Part shown: positions 46,611 to 59,500 of the stretch, in pieces
Position numbering within the stretch: the stretch's first letter is position 1
How the letters are laid out: every line of letters starts with the position of its first letter
NCBI GenBank assembly: GCA_030142905.1
Contig: JASJOG010000003.1
Coordinates: forward strand, 248,001-312,000
Length of the DNA: 64,000 nt
Source of the DNA: Heliopora coerulea
Lineage: Eukaryota; Cnidaria; Anthozoa; Scleralcyonacea; Helioporidae
Direction of reading: 5' to 3'
Position numbers and translations under genes: made by a program
Notes under the pieces: model-generated
The model's input: only the letters and a program-made list of their open reading frames with translations
Told to the model about the DNA's origin: nothing
Databases searched by the model: none

Positions 46611-48359
46611 AATCTGGAGACCTGGAATACCTGGAAAGGTATTAATACTATACTTTCTAAGAAACAGAATACATCTTAAATGACCAAGTTTGTGTTTGAT
46701 AATAAAGAGATCAGTGACCCGTTTGAGATTAGCAATGCTTTTGATAAATATTTCACGGACATTGGACCAAAACTTGCGTCCAAAACTGAGACACTGGATG
46801 AGTCAAGCCAGTACACTAGATTCGCAGATCTGTCGTTTGAGGTAAGGGAATTGACCTTAGATGAAGTCCTGAGACTAGCTGAATAACTTCCTTCAGGGAA
46901 AGCTTGTGGACGTGATGACATCCCTGCTGTCTCCTTAAAGCTGATGTACCAACCCCAGTAAGATCACTGACACATATAATCATTCAAGTAATACGTGTTG
47001 GTTCCATTCCTAATGACTGTAAATCAGCTAGGGTTACGCCTATTCATAAGCATGATATCAAGACAGATCCTGGCAATTATAGACCAATTTCGGTCTTAAC
47101 CGTTGTAGCCAAAGTTTTTGAAAAAGCTATTTTCATGTATAAATATTTGAATGATAATAATTTATTATCTGATTTGCAATCGGGTTTCAGACCTTTACAT
47201 TCGACTTTAACTGCACTCATAGATGCAACAGATAATTGGTATACCAACATGGACAATGGTCTCATAAATGGTACACTATTTATTGACCTGAAAAAGGCAT
47301 TTGATACCAATGACCATGAAATTTTACTGAAGAAAATGGCGACTTATGGGGTCCAAGAAAATACTATTAAGTTATTTCATAACTATCTACATGAAAGAAC
47401 CTAAATTACAATTGTGAACAATATTCCATCTGAAAGATATGAAATAACATGTGGAGTGCCTCAAGGATATATCCTGGGTCCACTATTGTTCCTACTATAT
47501 GTTTCTATATGATTTACCCAGGTGTAACCTCTGCTCTGATGGTCGTCTTTATGCAGATGACACTAATTTAACATATGCTGCCGATTACCCAGAACACCTT
47601 TTCACTGTCATGCGTCAAGACTTAATTGAATTAAAAAGGTGGCTAAAAACGAATAAACTAAGTCTCAATACTATTAAAAGTAAATGCATGGTTATTGCCA
47701 CTAGACATAAACTTTTAGCTTTTCCTGATGATCCGAACATCACGATCTATGGTGAAAAAATATCTTGAGTAAAGACTATCAAGTGCCTTGGATTAGAACT
47801 TGATGAATTATTAACTTGAGAGCCACATATTTCAACTGTTATATCCAAGGTCACTGAGGCAATTGGAGCAATGAGGAGACTAAAACCTTATCTTCTGCAA
47901 ACAATACTGATTCGAATTTATAAATCTCTAATTTTGCCATATTTTGATTATTGTGATAGTATATGGGGTAACCTGGGCAAAGGCCTTGCTTTTAAACTAG
48001 CGCAATTGCAAAACAGAGCAGCTTGAATTATAAAGGGGGCTGATTATAAAGTCAGGTCATCTCAACTATTGTCCGAATGAAATTAGATGATTTTAGAGAA
48101 CAGGCGTTTACAGCATCTTAAAACTCTCGTGTATAAAACAACCAACACTATGGTTCCATGTTATCTCTCTGAAAAATTCTGTCGCACCGACACAGTTCAT
48201 AAACACAATTTGCGTGGTTCTTGTCATAATATTTCTGTACCAAGGCCGTTAACTGAGGCTCGTAAAAAAAGCTTCAGCTACAGGAGAGCTGTTGTTTGGA
48301 ACAGCTTCCTCGAGGAAGCTAAATCGGCTCAAAATCTAATGCAATTTGAATCCATTATA

Positions 48360-49752
48360 CACTGGCGGTCAAAAAAGAATCAATCATGTTAAGATTTATG
48401 TCACTTTCTGCTTATATAGGCAGACAAGAAGCACATCATACACCAACAGCCTTCAGAGTTATAGTAATGAATGTTTTGGATAGATTGAGATGTGTCCCAT
48501 AATATTTGTAGAGATATTCTGTTTTTAAAGTATTTTATAGCATACGCTAAATGAATTCTAAGTCTTACAAGAAGGAGTTGTTGGCCTGTCACAAATTGGA
48601 AGATACGAAATAATGGGTCCAAAGAGAAGAATCAGTTTGGAAGATCGAGGAAAAGTGCTGGCATTGTCCGAAGAAGGCTACAAACAACGTGGAATTGCTG
48701 CTCGTGTGGGTTGTACTCAAAGCAGTTTCAGTAAAATCCTCAAGAAGAAGAGACTCACTGGTAGTGTGAAAGATGACAAGATCCCTGGACGGAAACGAAA
48801 GACATCTGAGAGGGAGGACAGGCTCATGATAAAGAAAAGCAAGTCAAATCGCTACAAGACTGCACCGCAAATAAAAGCTGAGATGCTAATTGAACATGGT
48901 GTCAATATCTTGGTTTCCACCACCCAAAGAAGGCTTAGAGAGGCTGGTCTAAAGGGCTGCAAGCCCAGAAAGAAGTCTAGGCTTACTGCTAGCCATAAGA
49001 AGTCTCGATTACAGTTTCCACAAGCACACAAAGATTGGAGGGCTGAACAGTGGTCCAAGTTATCTTCAGCGATGAATCAAGGTTTCTTCTTCATAGGAGT
49101 GATGGGCGTTTGTATGCCAGAAGAATGGCTGGCAAAGAACTATAGGAAAGCTGCATTCAGACAACTGTCAAACATGGAGGTGGTGGCATCATGGTATGGG
49201 GCTGCATCAATGCAAGAGGTGTTGGCTGTCTTTCTGAGATAGATGGAAAGCTCAATGGAGAACGATACATTGATCTCCTGGAAAATTCGCATATTCCAAC
49301 CACACACATGCTGACCATATCAGATGGTTGGATATTCCAGCATGACAATGCAACTTGTCACACCTCCCACCTTGTCAAAGGATGGTTTAAGGAAGAGGGC
49401 ATAACTTTTATGGAATGGCCAGCACAGTCACCCGATCTCAACTCTATTGAGAATCTATGGTAGCAACTTAAGACAATGGTTCAAGAGCAAAAACCTACCA
49501 ATGTCACAGAACTTTGGAGTGCTGTAAAAGCTGCATGGCAAGGCTTTCCATTAGATAAGCTAATTATTTTAATAAATAGCATGCCTCGAAAGTGTAAAGC
49601 AGTGATCAAAGCACGTGGAGGAGCCACTAAATATTAAGATTTGTTTTCTGTTTGTTTTCGGTGTAATTACTTGTCATGATAAGATTTGTTACAATGTTTA
49701 TGGCGTCACCATCTTTAGCTTTTTTGTGATCAATTCATTTTGACCGCCAGTG
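48360..49752 (+). mobile_element. Tc1/mariner transposon (DD34E) inside the LINE
   Basis: Ends CACTGGCGGTCAAAA and, inverted, the same; TA on both sides (48358-59, 49753-54). The 1393-bp element encodes a transposase at 48613-49637. TIRs are short (about 20 bp with one gap). Confidence 0.9.
48613..49637 (+). pseudogene. Tc1-type transposase, one frameshift and stops
   Basis: N-terminal helix-turn-helix region MGPKRRISLEDRGKVLALSE and GIAARVGCTQSSFSKILKK. The frame slips near 49055; the other frame gives VIFSDESRFLLHRSDGRLYA (first D), GGGGIMVWGC, QHDNATCH (second D) and SPDLNSIENLW (E). Exactly 34 residues separate the second D and the E, hence DD34E. TAG at about 49141 and at 49461 (after ENLW) also interrupt. 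Stop at 49637 after RGGATKY. Confidence 0.85.
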
Positions 49753-49995
49753 TATAATTTACTATTAATTTTCAATATTTTTAATATTTTACAATTTTTC
49801 ATTAATCTTAATAGCTTGTAGTAGTTTTAGGATAGTATATGTCCGTATTATTGGTAGATGTTAATAGATTGTATTATGAATTAGTTTAATTAAGAACTGT
49901 ATGTACTGCTCGGCTCCGAGGAAGAGCACATTAAGTGATCCACATTTCGTGGATAAATAAAGATTTTATTATTATTATTATTATTATCATTATGA

Positions 49996-50545
49996 TTATT
50001 AATCATTAAATTGTCTCGTTTTAATTCATTTCGGTAGTGGTTTTGGAATGGACACTCTTCAGCAAATATTAATAGATTCAGCCGTGATCGCTTATTGTTA
50101 AGTGATTGACGCCATATCCAGTAACTGTTTCGGGCCAATTTGTCAAGACAAGTTCCATGATTGTTCTTGATAAATAAGGGACAGATGTTGACTCATTAAA
50201 TAAGTTTTTAAATGAAATAAATTCATTTAAATTCTACATGGCTCGGTTTCCTCTGTTCTTTTGGGGCGAATAAACTCAATAGCCCTTGTCAATTAGCTTT
50301 CAAAAAGGCTGGCGGCACTTTCTACCAGTAAACGGGGAATGCGGGGTCATGAACAATGAAGGAAAACAATGGTATAACAAAGAATTCATATTCCCTTCTA
50401 ATATTCCCCCCATGTATTCCACTGTAATATTCGACGCGCCACTCATTATCTTCCTTCTAATTTACAAAACAGGAACACCAAGGAACAACAAACTGATGTA
50501 ATAAACCATAAAGATTTAACAACAACATTGCATCTTTTACATATT
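49996..50545. other. Spacer
   Basis: No feature identified beyond AT-rich DNA. Confidence 0.4.
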
Positions 50546-51130
50546 TAGTGGTTCCCAACCTGTGGTCCGCAAACAATTTTCGGTGGTCCGCCTAGACTAA
50601 GGGGTCCGCCGGGGGTCCGCGCAAAAGGAAGGGGGTCTGCAGAAGGTAACTATTTCTTTGGCAAATGACTACCTGCAATATTGGTTCAACTACTTTTTAT
50701 TGCAAACTACAAGTCAATATCGCAAACTCCGAAGGGTGTAAGTGTAACTTAAGAACTCGTAATTTTGAGGTTTTGACAGGTCACAGCTTCATCTCGTGTT
50801 ACGTGCAACCACGCTTCGCCTCTTCACCCCGAGCTTTGTTCTTACAGGAAAAGTTCTCCAGCGTTTATCTGTCCATAAATTAATCATGAGTTCCAAACAA
50901 TCTGCCACCGGGAAGGTTAAACTACGAAGATACAATGTTGAGTACTTAAAATTTGGTTTTATTCCATGTCGAACTGTGCAAAGCAAACCTGAATGCATCT
51001 TTTGAGGAGCGATTTTAAGCAATGAAGCAATGAAACCGGCGAAGCTGCAGTTTCAGTTGGGAAGGGGGTCCGCCGAGATTTTTAAAATCAGTAAAGGGGT
51101 CCCTGGGAAGCAAAAGGTTGGGAACCACTG
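50546..51130 (+). mobile_element. hAT derivative with BED-finger transposase remnant
   Basis: Ends AGTGGTTCCCAACC and, inverted, CAGTGGTTCCCAACC. 50883-51060 encodes MSSKQSATGK, YNVEYLKFGFI, KPECIF-stop-GAILSNEAMKPAKL, the start of a SCAND3/ZBED5-type hAT transposase with its BED finger (one Cys codon is now a stop). The rest of the transposase is deleted. An 8-bp target duplication is not clear. Confidence 0.7.
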
Positions 51131-51599
51131 ATCTACATCACTACATGTGTAACATTAACCCGCGCAGAGGACTGGTAATGAGAACTTTGGGGTCCATGAA
51201 TTAACCGCGTTATACCGAGTCACACGTTATGTCAAAACGCATTATAGCGGGGTTCCACTGTATTCGATAGAACATTATGGCATTTACACTCGACCGCTAA
51301 CTGTTAAGTTGATAATTTTGAAGGAGGAAAATCTCGAGTGTCATCAATAATCCGGTTGACAAGAGCAGTAATTTTTTAAAAGGTTTGCTCCAACATGGAA
51401 AACTATGCATTCCGGTGAAGATGTATTTCAGGTACCTAGGAACGTTTTAACTTGAATATTTGAATTACATTGCAAAATACCTACAAAAAACTTAATATCA
51501 CCGAAAAATATTCATAACAGAACTATGAACTTTTTTTTTAAAGAGCGTAACAAATAAGTCAGAAGACTAGGCCAAATTGCATGCCATTCGCACGTACAC

Positions 51600-51900
51600 A
51601 TAAAATACATTCATTTTATTCAATGAACATTCATTAGCGTAGATACGCAACCATTTGCATCGAAGGGCATTCTATAGGGCCAACGGAGGACCATTAACAC
51701 CATTCTACTATACATTAGGTTAACAGAATTTCAATTACGCAAGATATTTTTCTTGTGTCATTGAAATTTTATTATCCCTACTGTATAGTAAAATGGTGTT
51801 AATGGTCTTCTGCTGGCGCTATGGAATGCCCTTTGATACAAATGTTTGCGTATCTACGCTAGTGAATGTAGATTGAATAAAATGAATGTATTTTGGCGTT
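51600..51900. mobile_element. Fold-back element, copy A
   Basis: Arms 'aaatacattcattttattca...' and its complement around 'tactatacattag / ctgtatagta'. About 140 bp per arm. Right arm continues outward to ~51970 with sequence shared with copy B. Confidence 0.65.
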
Positions 51901-52088
51901 AATGAGTTTGAGGTTGACGTTAATGATAGTATATTTTCTGGTAACGAACAGCAAAAGGTGTAATTCATAGTTATTGTGGCCAGTTAATGAGCCCATACCA
52001 CATTGCAAATGAAAATCTACAGCAAACTCACCAGCAATCTGAATTGCATTCTTAATTTAGTATTCAAATCAATGAAACAAACATGTAG

Positions 52089-52502
52089 ACCTTTTGCTGG
52101 TCATTACCATAAATTATGCTATCATTAACGCCGACTTCGGACTCATTAAAGCAAAAATACATTCATTTTATACGATCGACATTCATTAGCGTAGATACGC
52201 AACCGTTTGCATCAAAGGGCATTCCATACCGCCAACAGACGACCATTAACACCATTCTACTATACATTAGGAATAATAAAATTTCATTTTCGCAAAAGAA
52301 ATACCTTGCCTCATTGAAATTTTACTATCCCTAATGTATAGTAGAATGGTGTTAAAGGTCGTCTGTTGGCGGTACAGAATGCCCTTCGATGCAAATGGTT
52401 GCGTATCTACACTAGTGAATGTCGATCGAATAAAACGAATGTATTTTTGCGTTAATGAGTTTGAGGTAGGCGTTAATATGGTAATGAACAGCACAAGGTG
52501 TA
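52089..52502. mobile_element. Fold-back element, copy B
   Basis: Same palindromic design as copy A with longer arms: 'ggtcattaccat..attaacgcc' at the left is inverted at the right. Nearly the whole element is self-complementary. No ORF. Confidence 0.7.
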
Positions 52503-53799
52503 ATAAATCATTGGTAACGTTCGTTTGAAAAGCTAGTTCAAAGTACTTGCGTTTATCGTGTGTTCCGTCAGGAGATTCCAAACATTCCTAACATGACGTG
52601 AAAATTGTTTGGTTTATTTGAAGGAACGTGTCTAAGTGATGAAGGACTGTGTTTATAGCTCCCCTCATTTTTGTAATATTTTGATTTAATATTGAGATAA
52701 GGTAGTCCATGGCGTCCCATTAGGGAATTTAAGCAAACAGTACGGCAACGTCACCGGGAACGATGTTCTTACAATAGAAATTTTGATTCAAAACAAAAGG
52801 AATGAATAATTGGAATTCCCACGAGCATTTCATACACCGTCCTGGTTGAATACAGTACGTCGTTGAGAGCCTTTTCTTGGTTTCACGGCTCAGTAGCATA
52901 AAGTACGTGGAACATTTTCGGTCACTCAAAGGTTAACGAAGTGACTACAGTTGCTGAGAATAGTTGCAGAGGTAAAAACACAGCACTCACAATTCATTAC
53001 AACATCAAGGGGAGGTTATTCTATTCAAACACTCAAAATTGATCTACTTTCTTAAATGCCGTATTCGTACTGTAGCTCGCGTAAACTCCCTATTAATGAG
53101 ACAACGATATTCATAGAAATTTCTTGAAAATTTGAATATCGGTACAGTTTGTAAAACTAAACGTTAGTAGCTTCTAATAGTGTTGCCACAGTAACATTTT
53201 AGTACCAAGATTCGTAGTACTTGAAGCAAAATCTTCATCGTCCAGCATTTAAAGGTGGGTTTCGGTTTTAGACAAGTGCAGCACATTCACAATCAAATAT
53301 TGTATGTCAAATCAACGTAAAACTAGTATACCTAGCTTTTCTGTCGAAAGTAATGTGTAGCTGTGCTTTTCGAGAAAGGGACTATATAGTGCTTTTGATT
53401 TTTTGGCGTCGTGGGAATTAGTGATGTGACATCATAGGAAGTCGCATCAACGCATCAATCAGATCTTAGCATCTAAAGGACAGAGATATGAAAGTGGTGT
53501 AAACACCTTTAACTTCAAAAGTTCTTTCGAGTCTCGGGTCCTTTGACAGAACGAAAATGGAATACAATTGGCAATGGACAACGCCTAGCAATGGCAACTA
53601 TCTCCAAATCAAATTGATAAATCACTCGATAACACTGGAAAAATCATATCCACGATGAAAAAGCAAATCTAAATGGATTTCAAAGTCATCTAAATGCTAC
53701 GGCGCATAAAAAATTGTTCCAAAAATTGCAATCATCGGTGTACATGAACAGAAACGCTTCATGGTAATCTGACATTGCCGAAGTCAACTGAAAAATATT
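52503..53799. other. Spacer
   Basis: No gene or clear repeat found. Confidence 0.4.
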
Positions 53800-53870
53800 G
53801 ACTCGAGCGGGATTTGAACTCGCACCTTCGGGATACCGATCCGCCGCTCTACCTGTTGAGCTATTGAGTC
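53800..53870 (-). mobile_element. tRNA-Thr(GGT)-like SINE head
   Basis: Minus strand GACTCAA...TCGAGTC acceptor, GCTC/GAGC D arm, loop TCGGTAT (GGT), and TTCAAAT in the T loop. Several stem mismatches. Same anticodon-like triplet as the intron 9 SINE pair. Confidence 0.45.
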
Positions 53871-53924
53871 CACAGGAATTGGAGGCGAGTTTTATCCAAT
53901 TTAATAATGTACGTGAAAAAAATT

Positions 53925-54200
53925 CCTCGAATCTGATTGGCTAAGAGCAATACTATTTCAAGGTAACACAGTGCCGAAAAAAGGTACTGCAGTAATTTGT
54001 ACTGAATTACCTTTTTCCGGCACTGTATGACTTTTTTCATATTATTAATTGGTAATAGCATAATTTCTCGTGCAATTTGGAAAAACACGCACTTGCGAGT
54101 TTTTTAAAGACCTCAAATAGCATTTGATAGTCTTTTAAAAACTCACTCGCGCGTGTTTTTTTCCAAATTGCACTCAAAACCATGCTATTACCTATACTAA
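53925..54200. mobile_element. Fold-back MITE
   Basis: 'ggtaatagcat...tgcaatttggaaaaacacgc' is inverted as 'gcgtgtttttttccaaattgca...atgctattacc' (54050-54195). A smaller palindrome around 'ggtac..gtac' lies at 53975-54025. Confidence 0.6.
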
Positions 54201-54552
54201 GTGCACGAGATATTTTTTACAACTTGATCACTGTAACGGAACGTGGACATTAACTGCAAGTAAAACTACCAACCAAAGCAAAATAAGCCAGCAAGAACAT
54301 AACAGGAGTCATACCACAAAATCAACTGATATACCAAGAGAACTTGCTTGGCAACCACGTGACTAACGAATTAATTACAATGAATCATTATATAAGAAAG
54401 AAATTACTAGAACTAGAAAAACGAATTACTAGAAAAACAACCCTGCAGCATTATTAATATTAACAACCTTAGTTACAGCGACAACTTCGACCGTGCACTT
54501 CCAAAACCTGACACAAAAATTATAAAGGAAAGCTGTCGCTCAACAAAGAAGT

Positions 54553-54827
54553 TACTCACCCATATACCAAATCAAAAGAGAACGTTTCTTTAGAAAAATT
54601 CATGACAATTCTCTAGGGCAGTATAGTCATGCAAAGGTCAGCTGAAATTGTAAAATATATCACTAGGGTAGTCGTTTTTTTAATATTTTAGGTTTATATG
54701 CTTTATTTAGACAATAGTTCTAGGTTTACTGAAACGGCTCCTCGAAAAGCAAAGTCCACATGGGTGAGTAACTGTTCTCAAATAAGTTTAAATAACATTT
54801 TAGGCACTGAAGTCGTGGCCAAAACGT
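54553..54827. repeat. 275-bp direct repeat, upstream copy
   Basis: Identical to 60124-60398 except one base (ggg versus gag). It ends 16 bp before the ORF1 start. Contains no ORF. It is either the LINE 5' UTR/promoter or one half of a very long target duplication. Confidence 0.9.
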
Positions 54828-54843
54828 CAGAAGACTGACTGTC

Positions 54844-56535
54844 ATGGCGGACAGTCAGGATAATTGTGGCTCCGTTGAAACGAGAAGTAATGGACGTATT
54901 TTGACAGAATCAGTAATAAATGTAATGGAGCAAGAATCCGAAACCACAAATGAGATATTAACTACGAAAGATGGTTCTATAAATGTGAGAAGTATGCCGA
55001 ATGAGGCTTTGGAGGCGATTGAAGATATCCAGACAGATATTGCAGCGACATCTACGGAGGAAGTTAAAGCAAAGTTATCGAAAGATAGTTCGTCTAAGCT
55101 AATTACCTTGAGGGAGAGGATTGTGGTGTATTGCAGAAATACCTTCGTAGAATTTCCGAAAGAAAAACCACTAAGGAGAATTACTCGTTCTGGAGGGCGA
55201 ACAGCGAACGAAAAGCTGGCTAGCGACATAGTGGCCTTGGTGAAATATTGTTGTTCAAGGGAAGTGACAACTGAATTGAAGGACATCTTTCCGAAATCGG
55301 CCCTTCAAAATGATTCTGTGTTTTTCTCTAGTCAAGGTACAATTGACGAAACTGGTACAAGAGAGGTCTCGAAGTTGTTGAAGTTATTGGAGAAGATGGA
55401 TTTAAAAATATGTGAAATGAAAGAAAAGTTTGAAGAAGGGATGGCCGACGTACAAGACGAAATTGATGGACTTAAAGCTAACTTACAGGGAAAGGAGTTA
55501 AGAATTGCAGGTTTAGAATCGGAACTTTCAGCAACAAAAAGTCGATGCCAAATGGAATATAGACTGTTAAAGGGGCAATGTGAGGATCATAACACAGAAA
55601 TTAACTTTTTGAAGGGAATTAACTCAAGGTTACTTGAGCAGATAACTTGTTTACGAAAAGAAGTTGAACGTTATAAGAACAAAGAGTTAAATTCTAAAGA
55701 AAGAGCAAAACAAAAGGAAAAAGAATTGAAACCCCAAGGGAGAACGCCGCAGAAGAAAACTAATGGAGGGAACGAATTTGCATTAGGAGATATGCAAATA
55801 TGTGAAAAAAGTGTTGAAGATCAAATTACATCTTATGGTAATATGATTGAGAAATCGGTCGGAGAAGGTGTGATGGAAGAGGTGGGTTTCCGTAATAAAG
55901 AAGATAGCGGTATAGAAAAGAATAGAACTGAGATATCGGATAAGATAACTGGCGATGATGCAGTTCACACAAATGGGGAAGAACAACAATTGGAGTCTCA
56001 AAGGAGAACGCCGCGAAAGGGAATTAATGGAGGAGACGAATTTGCATTACGCGATATGCAAATATGTGAAAAAAGTATTAATAATAAGACTACAGTTTAT
56101 GGTAATGTGATTGGGACGGCTACAGGAAAAAGTGTGACTGAAGCGTCGAGTCTTCATAATGAAGAAGATAGTGTAAAGAAAAAGGATAGAACTGAGGTAT
56201 TGGAGCAGATAATTGACAATACTGTCGACAGCATAAATGGAGAATTTGTTGGAGTAAATAGGAAGAGTGTTAAAAGAATTTATCTTGGTGGTGTTAAAGA
56301 AGGTGTAAATGTGGAGAAAGTTAAGCAATATATGGTCGACAAAAAAGTAAACCCAACGTTCGTGCGACTCCTTAAAAGTCAGAGAAGGGGAACAATAGCA
56401 GTGAGAGTTAATGTTAATATAGAAGATTTTGAACAAGTATGCAGGAATGAATTCTGGCCAAATAATGTTTATGCCAGAGAATGGTTGTCAGAAGTAGCGT
56501 GGAAAGAAAGGAAGGGTGGAAAGAAAACAGAGTAA
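54844..56535 (+). CDS. LINE ORF1 protein (563 aa), coiled coil + RRM-like end
   Basis: Open throughout. Residues ~175-290 are heptad-rich, lysine/glutamate-rich coiled coil (KLLKLLEKMDLKICEMKEKF ... LLEQITCLRKEVERYKNKEL). Residues ~300-475 hold two tandem 88-aa repeats. Residues ~478-550 (KRIYLGGVKEGVNVEKVKQY ... GTIAVRVNVNIEDFEQVC) look like an RRM-type fold with alternating strand/helix. ORF1 proteins bind the element RNA and act as chaperones (family knowledge). The start was taken at the first ATG, 16 bp after the direct repeat. No zinc knuckle seen. Confidence 0.8.
   Translation: MADSQDNCGSVETRSNGRILTESVINVMEQESETTNEILTTKDGSINVRSMPNEALEAIEDIQTDIAATSTEEVKAKLSKDSSSKLITLRERIVVYCRNTFVEFPKEKPLRRITRSGGRTANEKLASDIVALVKYCCSREVTTELKDIFPKSALQNDSVFFSSQGTIDETGTREVSKLLKLLEKMDLKICEMKEKFEEGMADVQDEIDGLKANLQGKELRIAGLESELSATKSRCQMEYRLLKGQCEDHNTEINFLKGINSRLLEQITCLRKEVERYKNKELNSKERAKQKEKELKPQGRTPQKKTNGGNEFALGDMQICEKSVEDQITSYGNMIEKSVGEGVMEEVGFRNKEDSGIEKNRTEISDKITGDDAVHTNGEEQQLESQRRTPRKGINGGDEFALRDMQICEKSINNKTTVYGNVIGTATGKSVTEASSLHNEEDSVKKKDRTEVLEQIIDNTVDSINGEFVGVNRKSVKRIYLGGVKEGVNVEKVKQYMVDKKVNPTFVRLLKSQRRGTIAVRVNVNIEDFEQVCRNEFWPNNVYAREWLSEVAWKERKGGKKTE
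55741..56268 (+). repeat. Two tandem 264-bp (88-aa) repeats inside ORF1
   Basis: Unit 1 55741-56004, unit 2 56005-56268. Both start RTP-K..NGG-EFAL-DMQICEKS and end -NGE. Length is a multiple of three, so the frame is kept. About half the residues differ, so the duplication is not recent. Confidence 0.85.
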
Positions 56536-56549
56536 AGAAATAAGGCCAG

Positions 56550-59500
56550 ATGATGTTAAATATAACAACTTGGAATTGTGGGGATATTTATGGAAATTTC
56601 AGTTATGCCAAAGTCTTATTGAAAACTTGTGATGTTCTGGCTGTAACAGAACATTGGTTGTATCAGGATGAGCTGTCCTTTCTGGAGACTCTGGATGGCA
56701 ACCTTAAATGCCATTGTTCAACAAGTTCACAAAATGATTTGAATTATAGATGGAAAAGAGGTCAAGGAGGGGTGGCAATATTATGGAGGGATAGAAATTA
56801 TTTTGGACAAAAAATATTTACAGTCTGATCGAATTATTGCAGTTAAAATTAAGAGCAAGCAGAATCAGTCTTTAAGCCTGGTGATTTGCTGCGTCTATTT
56901 ACCTTCGACAAATCACAGTTCTGGGGAATTTAAGAAAGTATTGGAAGATTTGGAACTATTTTGTCTTAAAAGACAAAGTATAGGAGAAACATCGATTATT
57001 CTTGGGGATTTTAATGCACATATGCATGACAAAAGATCGGGGCGAAAAGAGAACGTTCGTAGAAGGATGACTAAAGATGTGTTTGATCAACTTCAAATGT
57101 CAGCAGTAAATATAGAATATGAGTGTGAAGGACCAAGGTATACTTATGTATCTTCATCAGGGTGTAGTGTTCTGGATTATATTTTCGTTGACAGCACATT
57201 GTTACAAGATGTTAAAAATGTTAAGGTGATAGATGAGCATCCAGAAAATACAGCGTATCATTTACCAGTTAAGGCAGAAATTATTCTCAACGCAAATTCT
57301 GATGGTCGGAGTAGCAATCAAAGAAATCAAGTAGTTTGTAGCATTGCTTGGAAAAAATGCACTGTCAATCAATTGGCGGAGTATTCGTGCGCCTTAACGG
57401 AAATATTGGAATCTATGCAAGAGTTTAAAATTAGAAAGAAATCGGATATTGACATGATGGTAGATAAATTAGCTATATCAATAAAAGAAGCGTCCGGAAA
57501 TCTTCCTAAGATAAATTATCGACAATATATTAAACCATTTTGGAGTAAAGAGTTTAATAAGTTAAAGAAATTATCAAAAGTTGCCTGGGTACAGTGGACT
57601 TTGAATGGAAAGTCTAGAGAAAATGAAAACGAATACTACCGAAAGTATAAGGAGGCCAAGAAAGTATTTCGTAGAGAACTGCGAAGAACAAGGGAAAGGT
57701 ATGAAAAAAGAGAATTTGAAGAAATAGTTGGTATGGAAGAGGTAGATCAGTTCAAGTTTTGGAGATATATTAACAGGAGAATGGGGAGAAGACAAGCACG
57801 AGCAACATATTTACAGATTGGTGAACAGTTTATAGAGGATGAGCAAAAGCAGACTGAGTGTTGGGCAGATTATTATGAAGAACTATTCCCACCGATGCAA
57901 AATACAGACTTTGATGAGAAGTTTTATCAGGATATTGGACATGCAGTTAAAGAGTTGAAATGCAATTCGTTATTGGACATCGATGAAATTTTCGATACAC
58001 CAATTACCGTGGAAGAAGTATCCAAAGTTGTACAATCGCTTCCTAATGGTAAAGCGTCTGGCTTCGATGGAATTACTTACGAGCATATAAAAAACGGGGG
58101 TAGTAAATTACGTGAAAGTCTGGTGTATTTATATAGAAATATAATTGAGAAGGAATATATTCCTCGAGCATTTAAACTTGCCGTAAAAGTGCCCATTCCA
58201 AAGGGTAGGAAGGTGAAGATGACCTTTGATGACTCCCGTAGAATCAATCTTCTTCCAGTACTGGATAAGATACTTGAGCGATTAGTATTGGGTCGAATAA
58301 AGTGCAAGTATCATAAAAGTCTCCATAAATTACAAGGTGTATATCGGTCGGAGCAGGATGCACTAACTACGGCATTTATCATTGATGAAGTTATTAACCA
58401 GTGTGGTGAAGATGGTGACAAAGCGTATGTTTGTTACGTGGATGTTAAAAAGGCTTGCGATACTGTGTGGATTGATGGCATGCTCTACAAACTCTATCAT
58501 GTTGGGGTGACGGGTAAGGCATGGAGAATTATAAGCAGTTGGTATGAAGATATGAGAGTATGTTTTAATTGCAGGATGGAAATCAAGAGAGTATAAAATT
58601 TCTCAAGGAACTAGACAGGGGGGTGTTTTATCACCGTGGTTATACCTTGTCTATGTTAACGATCTTATTGAATTGTTAGAATCAACCAAAAGTGGAGTTA
58701 TAATTAGTAACATATATTTTGGATCGCCTATGTTTGCGGATGACCTTACAATGATTTCGAGAATGAAAAATGGACTGGTTAGGATGTTGGAAGTATTAAA
58801 CACATATGGAAAAAAATGGAGAATGGTATTTAGTTTGAAGAAAACGGTGGTAATGGTACATGGAGAAAAGAAAGATGATCATAGAATAAATGCTGGAAGA
58901 AGTTGGAATTTAGGGTTGTTCCAGCTGGAAGAAAAAGAGATATGGGAAAATCTTGGAAAGGTTTGGTGCTTGGAGGGAACGTGTATGCATGTTATCAAAC
59001 GAGCAGCAACCAAAGCGTGGGATTCTTGTTATGGTATCATAAGAGCTGGGGGTCGTCATTTAGGAATTAATCCTCTTATACCACCGAAACTTTGGAGAAC
59101 AATTGGTATGGAAAAGTTATTATATGGTTGTGAGTTATGGAGATTAAATGGAATGTTAACAAAACAATTGGAAAAAGTACAAAACCAAATTATCAGAATA
59201 ATTCAAGGATTTTTACCAGGAACATCAGGAACAGCATGCAGGGGACTGCTTGGAATATGGAATATTAAGGCAGAGATTGATAAACGAAAGTTGTATTTAT
59301 TGGGTAGAATAATTAGGTCATCGGATGGTAGGGCGCATAAGAGAATATTTAAAAGAAGATTTATACGATGGAAATGGAACTTTGACAAAAAAATGGCAGG
59401 ATTTATTCCTGATATAATGACAGTTTTAAGACGCTATAATATTCGGCATTTTGTTGAGGAGTATTATGATAAGGAAGTGTTTCCCAGTAAATCAAGGTGG

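Larger units (their letters stand above)
46615..49995 (+). mobile_element. CR1/L2-like LINE, 5'-truncated, interrupted by a Tc1/mariner element
   Basis: Reverse transcriptase fragments in shifting frames: FEISNAFDKYFTDIGPKLA, GKACGRDDIPA, NYRPISVLTVVAKVFEK, LQSGFRPLHSTLTALIDAT, LFIDLKKAFDTNDHEIL, TCGVPQG and LYADDTNLTYAAD. C-terminal RRAVVWNSFLEEAKSAQNL follows. The endonuclease is absent. Sequence resumes at 49755 after the Tc1 insert and ends 'gataaataaagattttatta' followed by (TTA)n, a typical LINE tail. Stops at 46882, 47402, 47508 and frameshifts make it dead. Confidence 0.8.
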
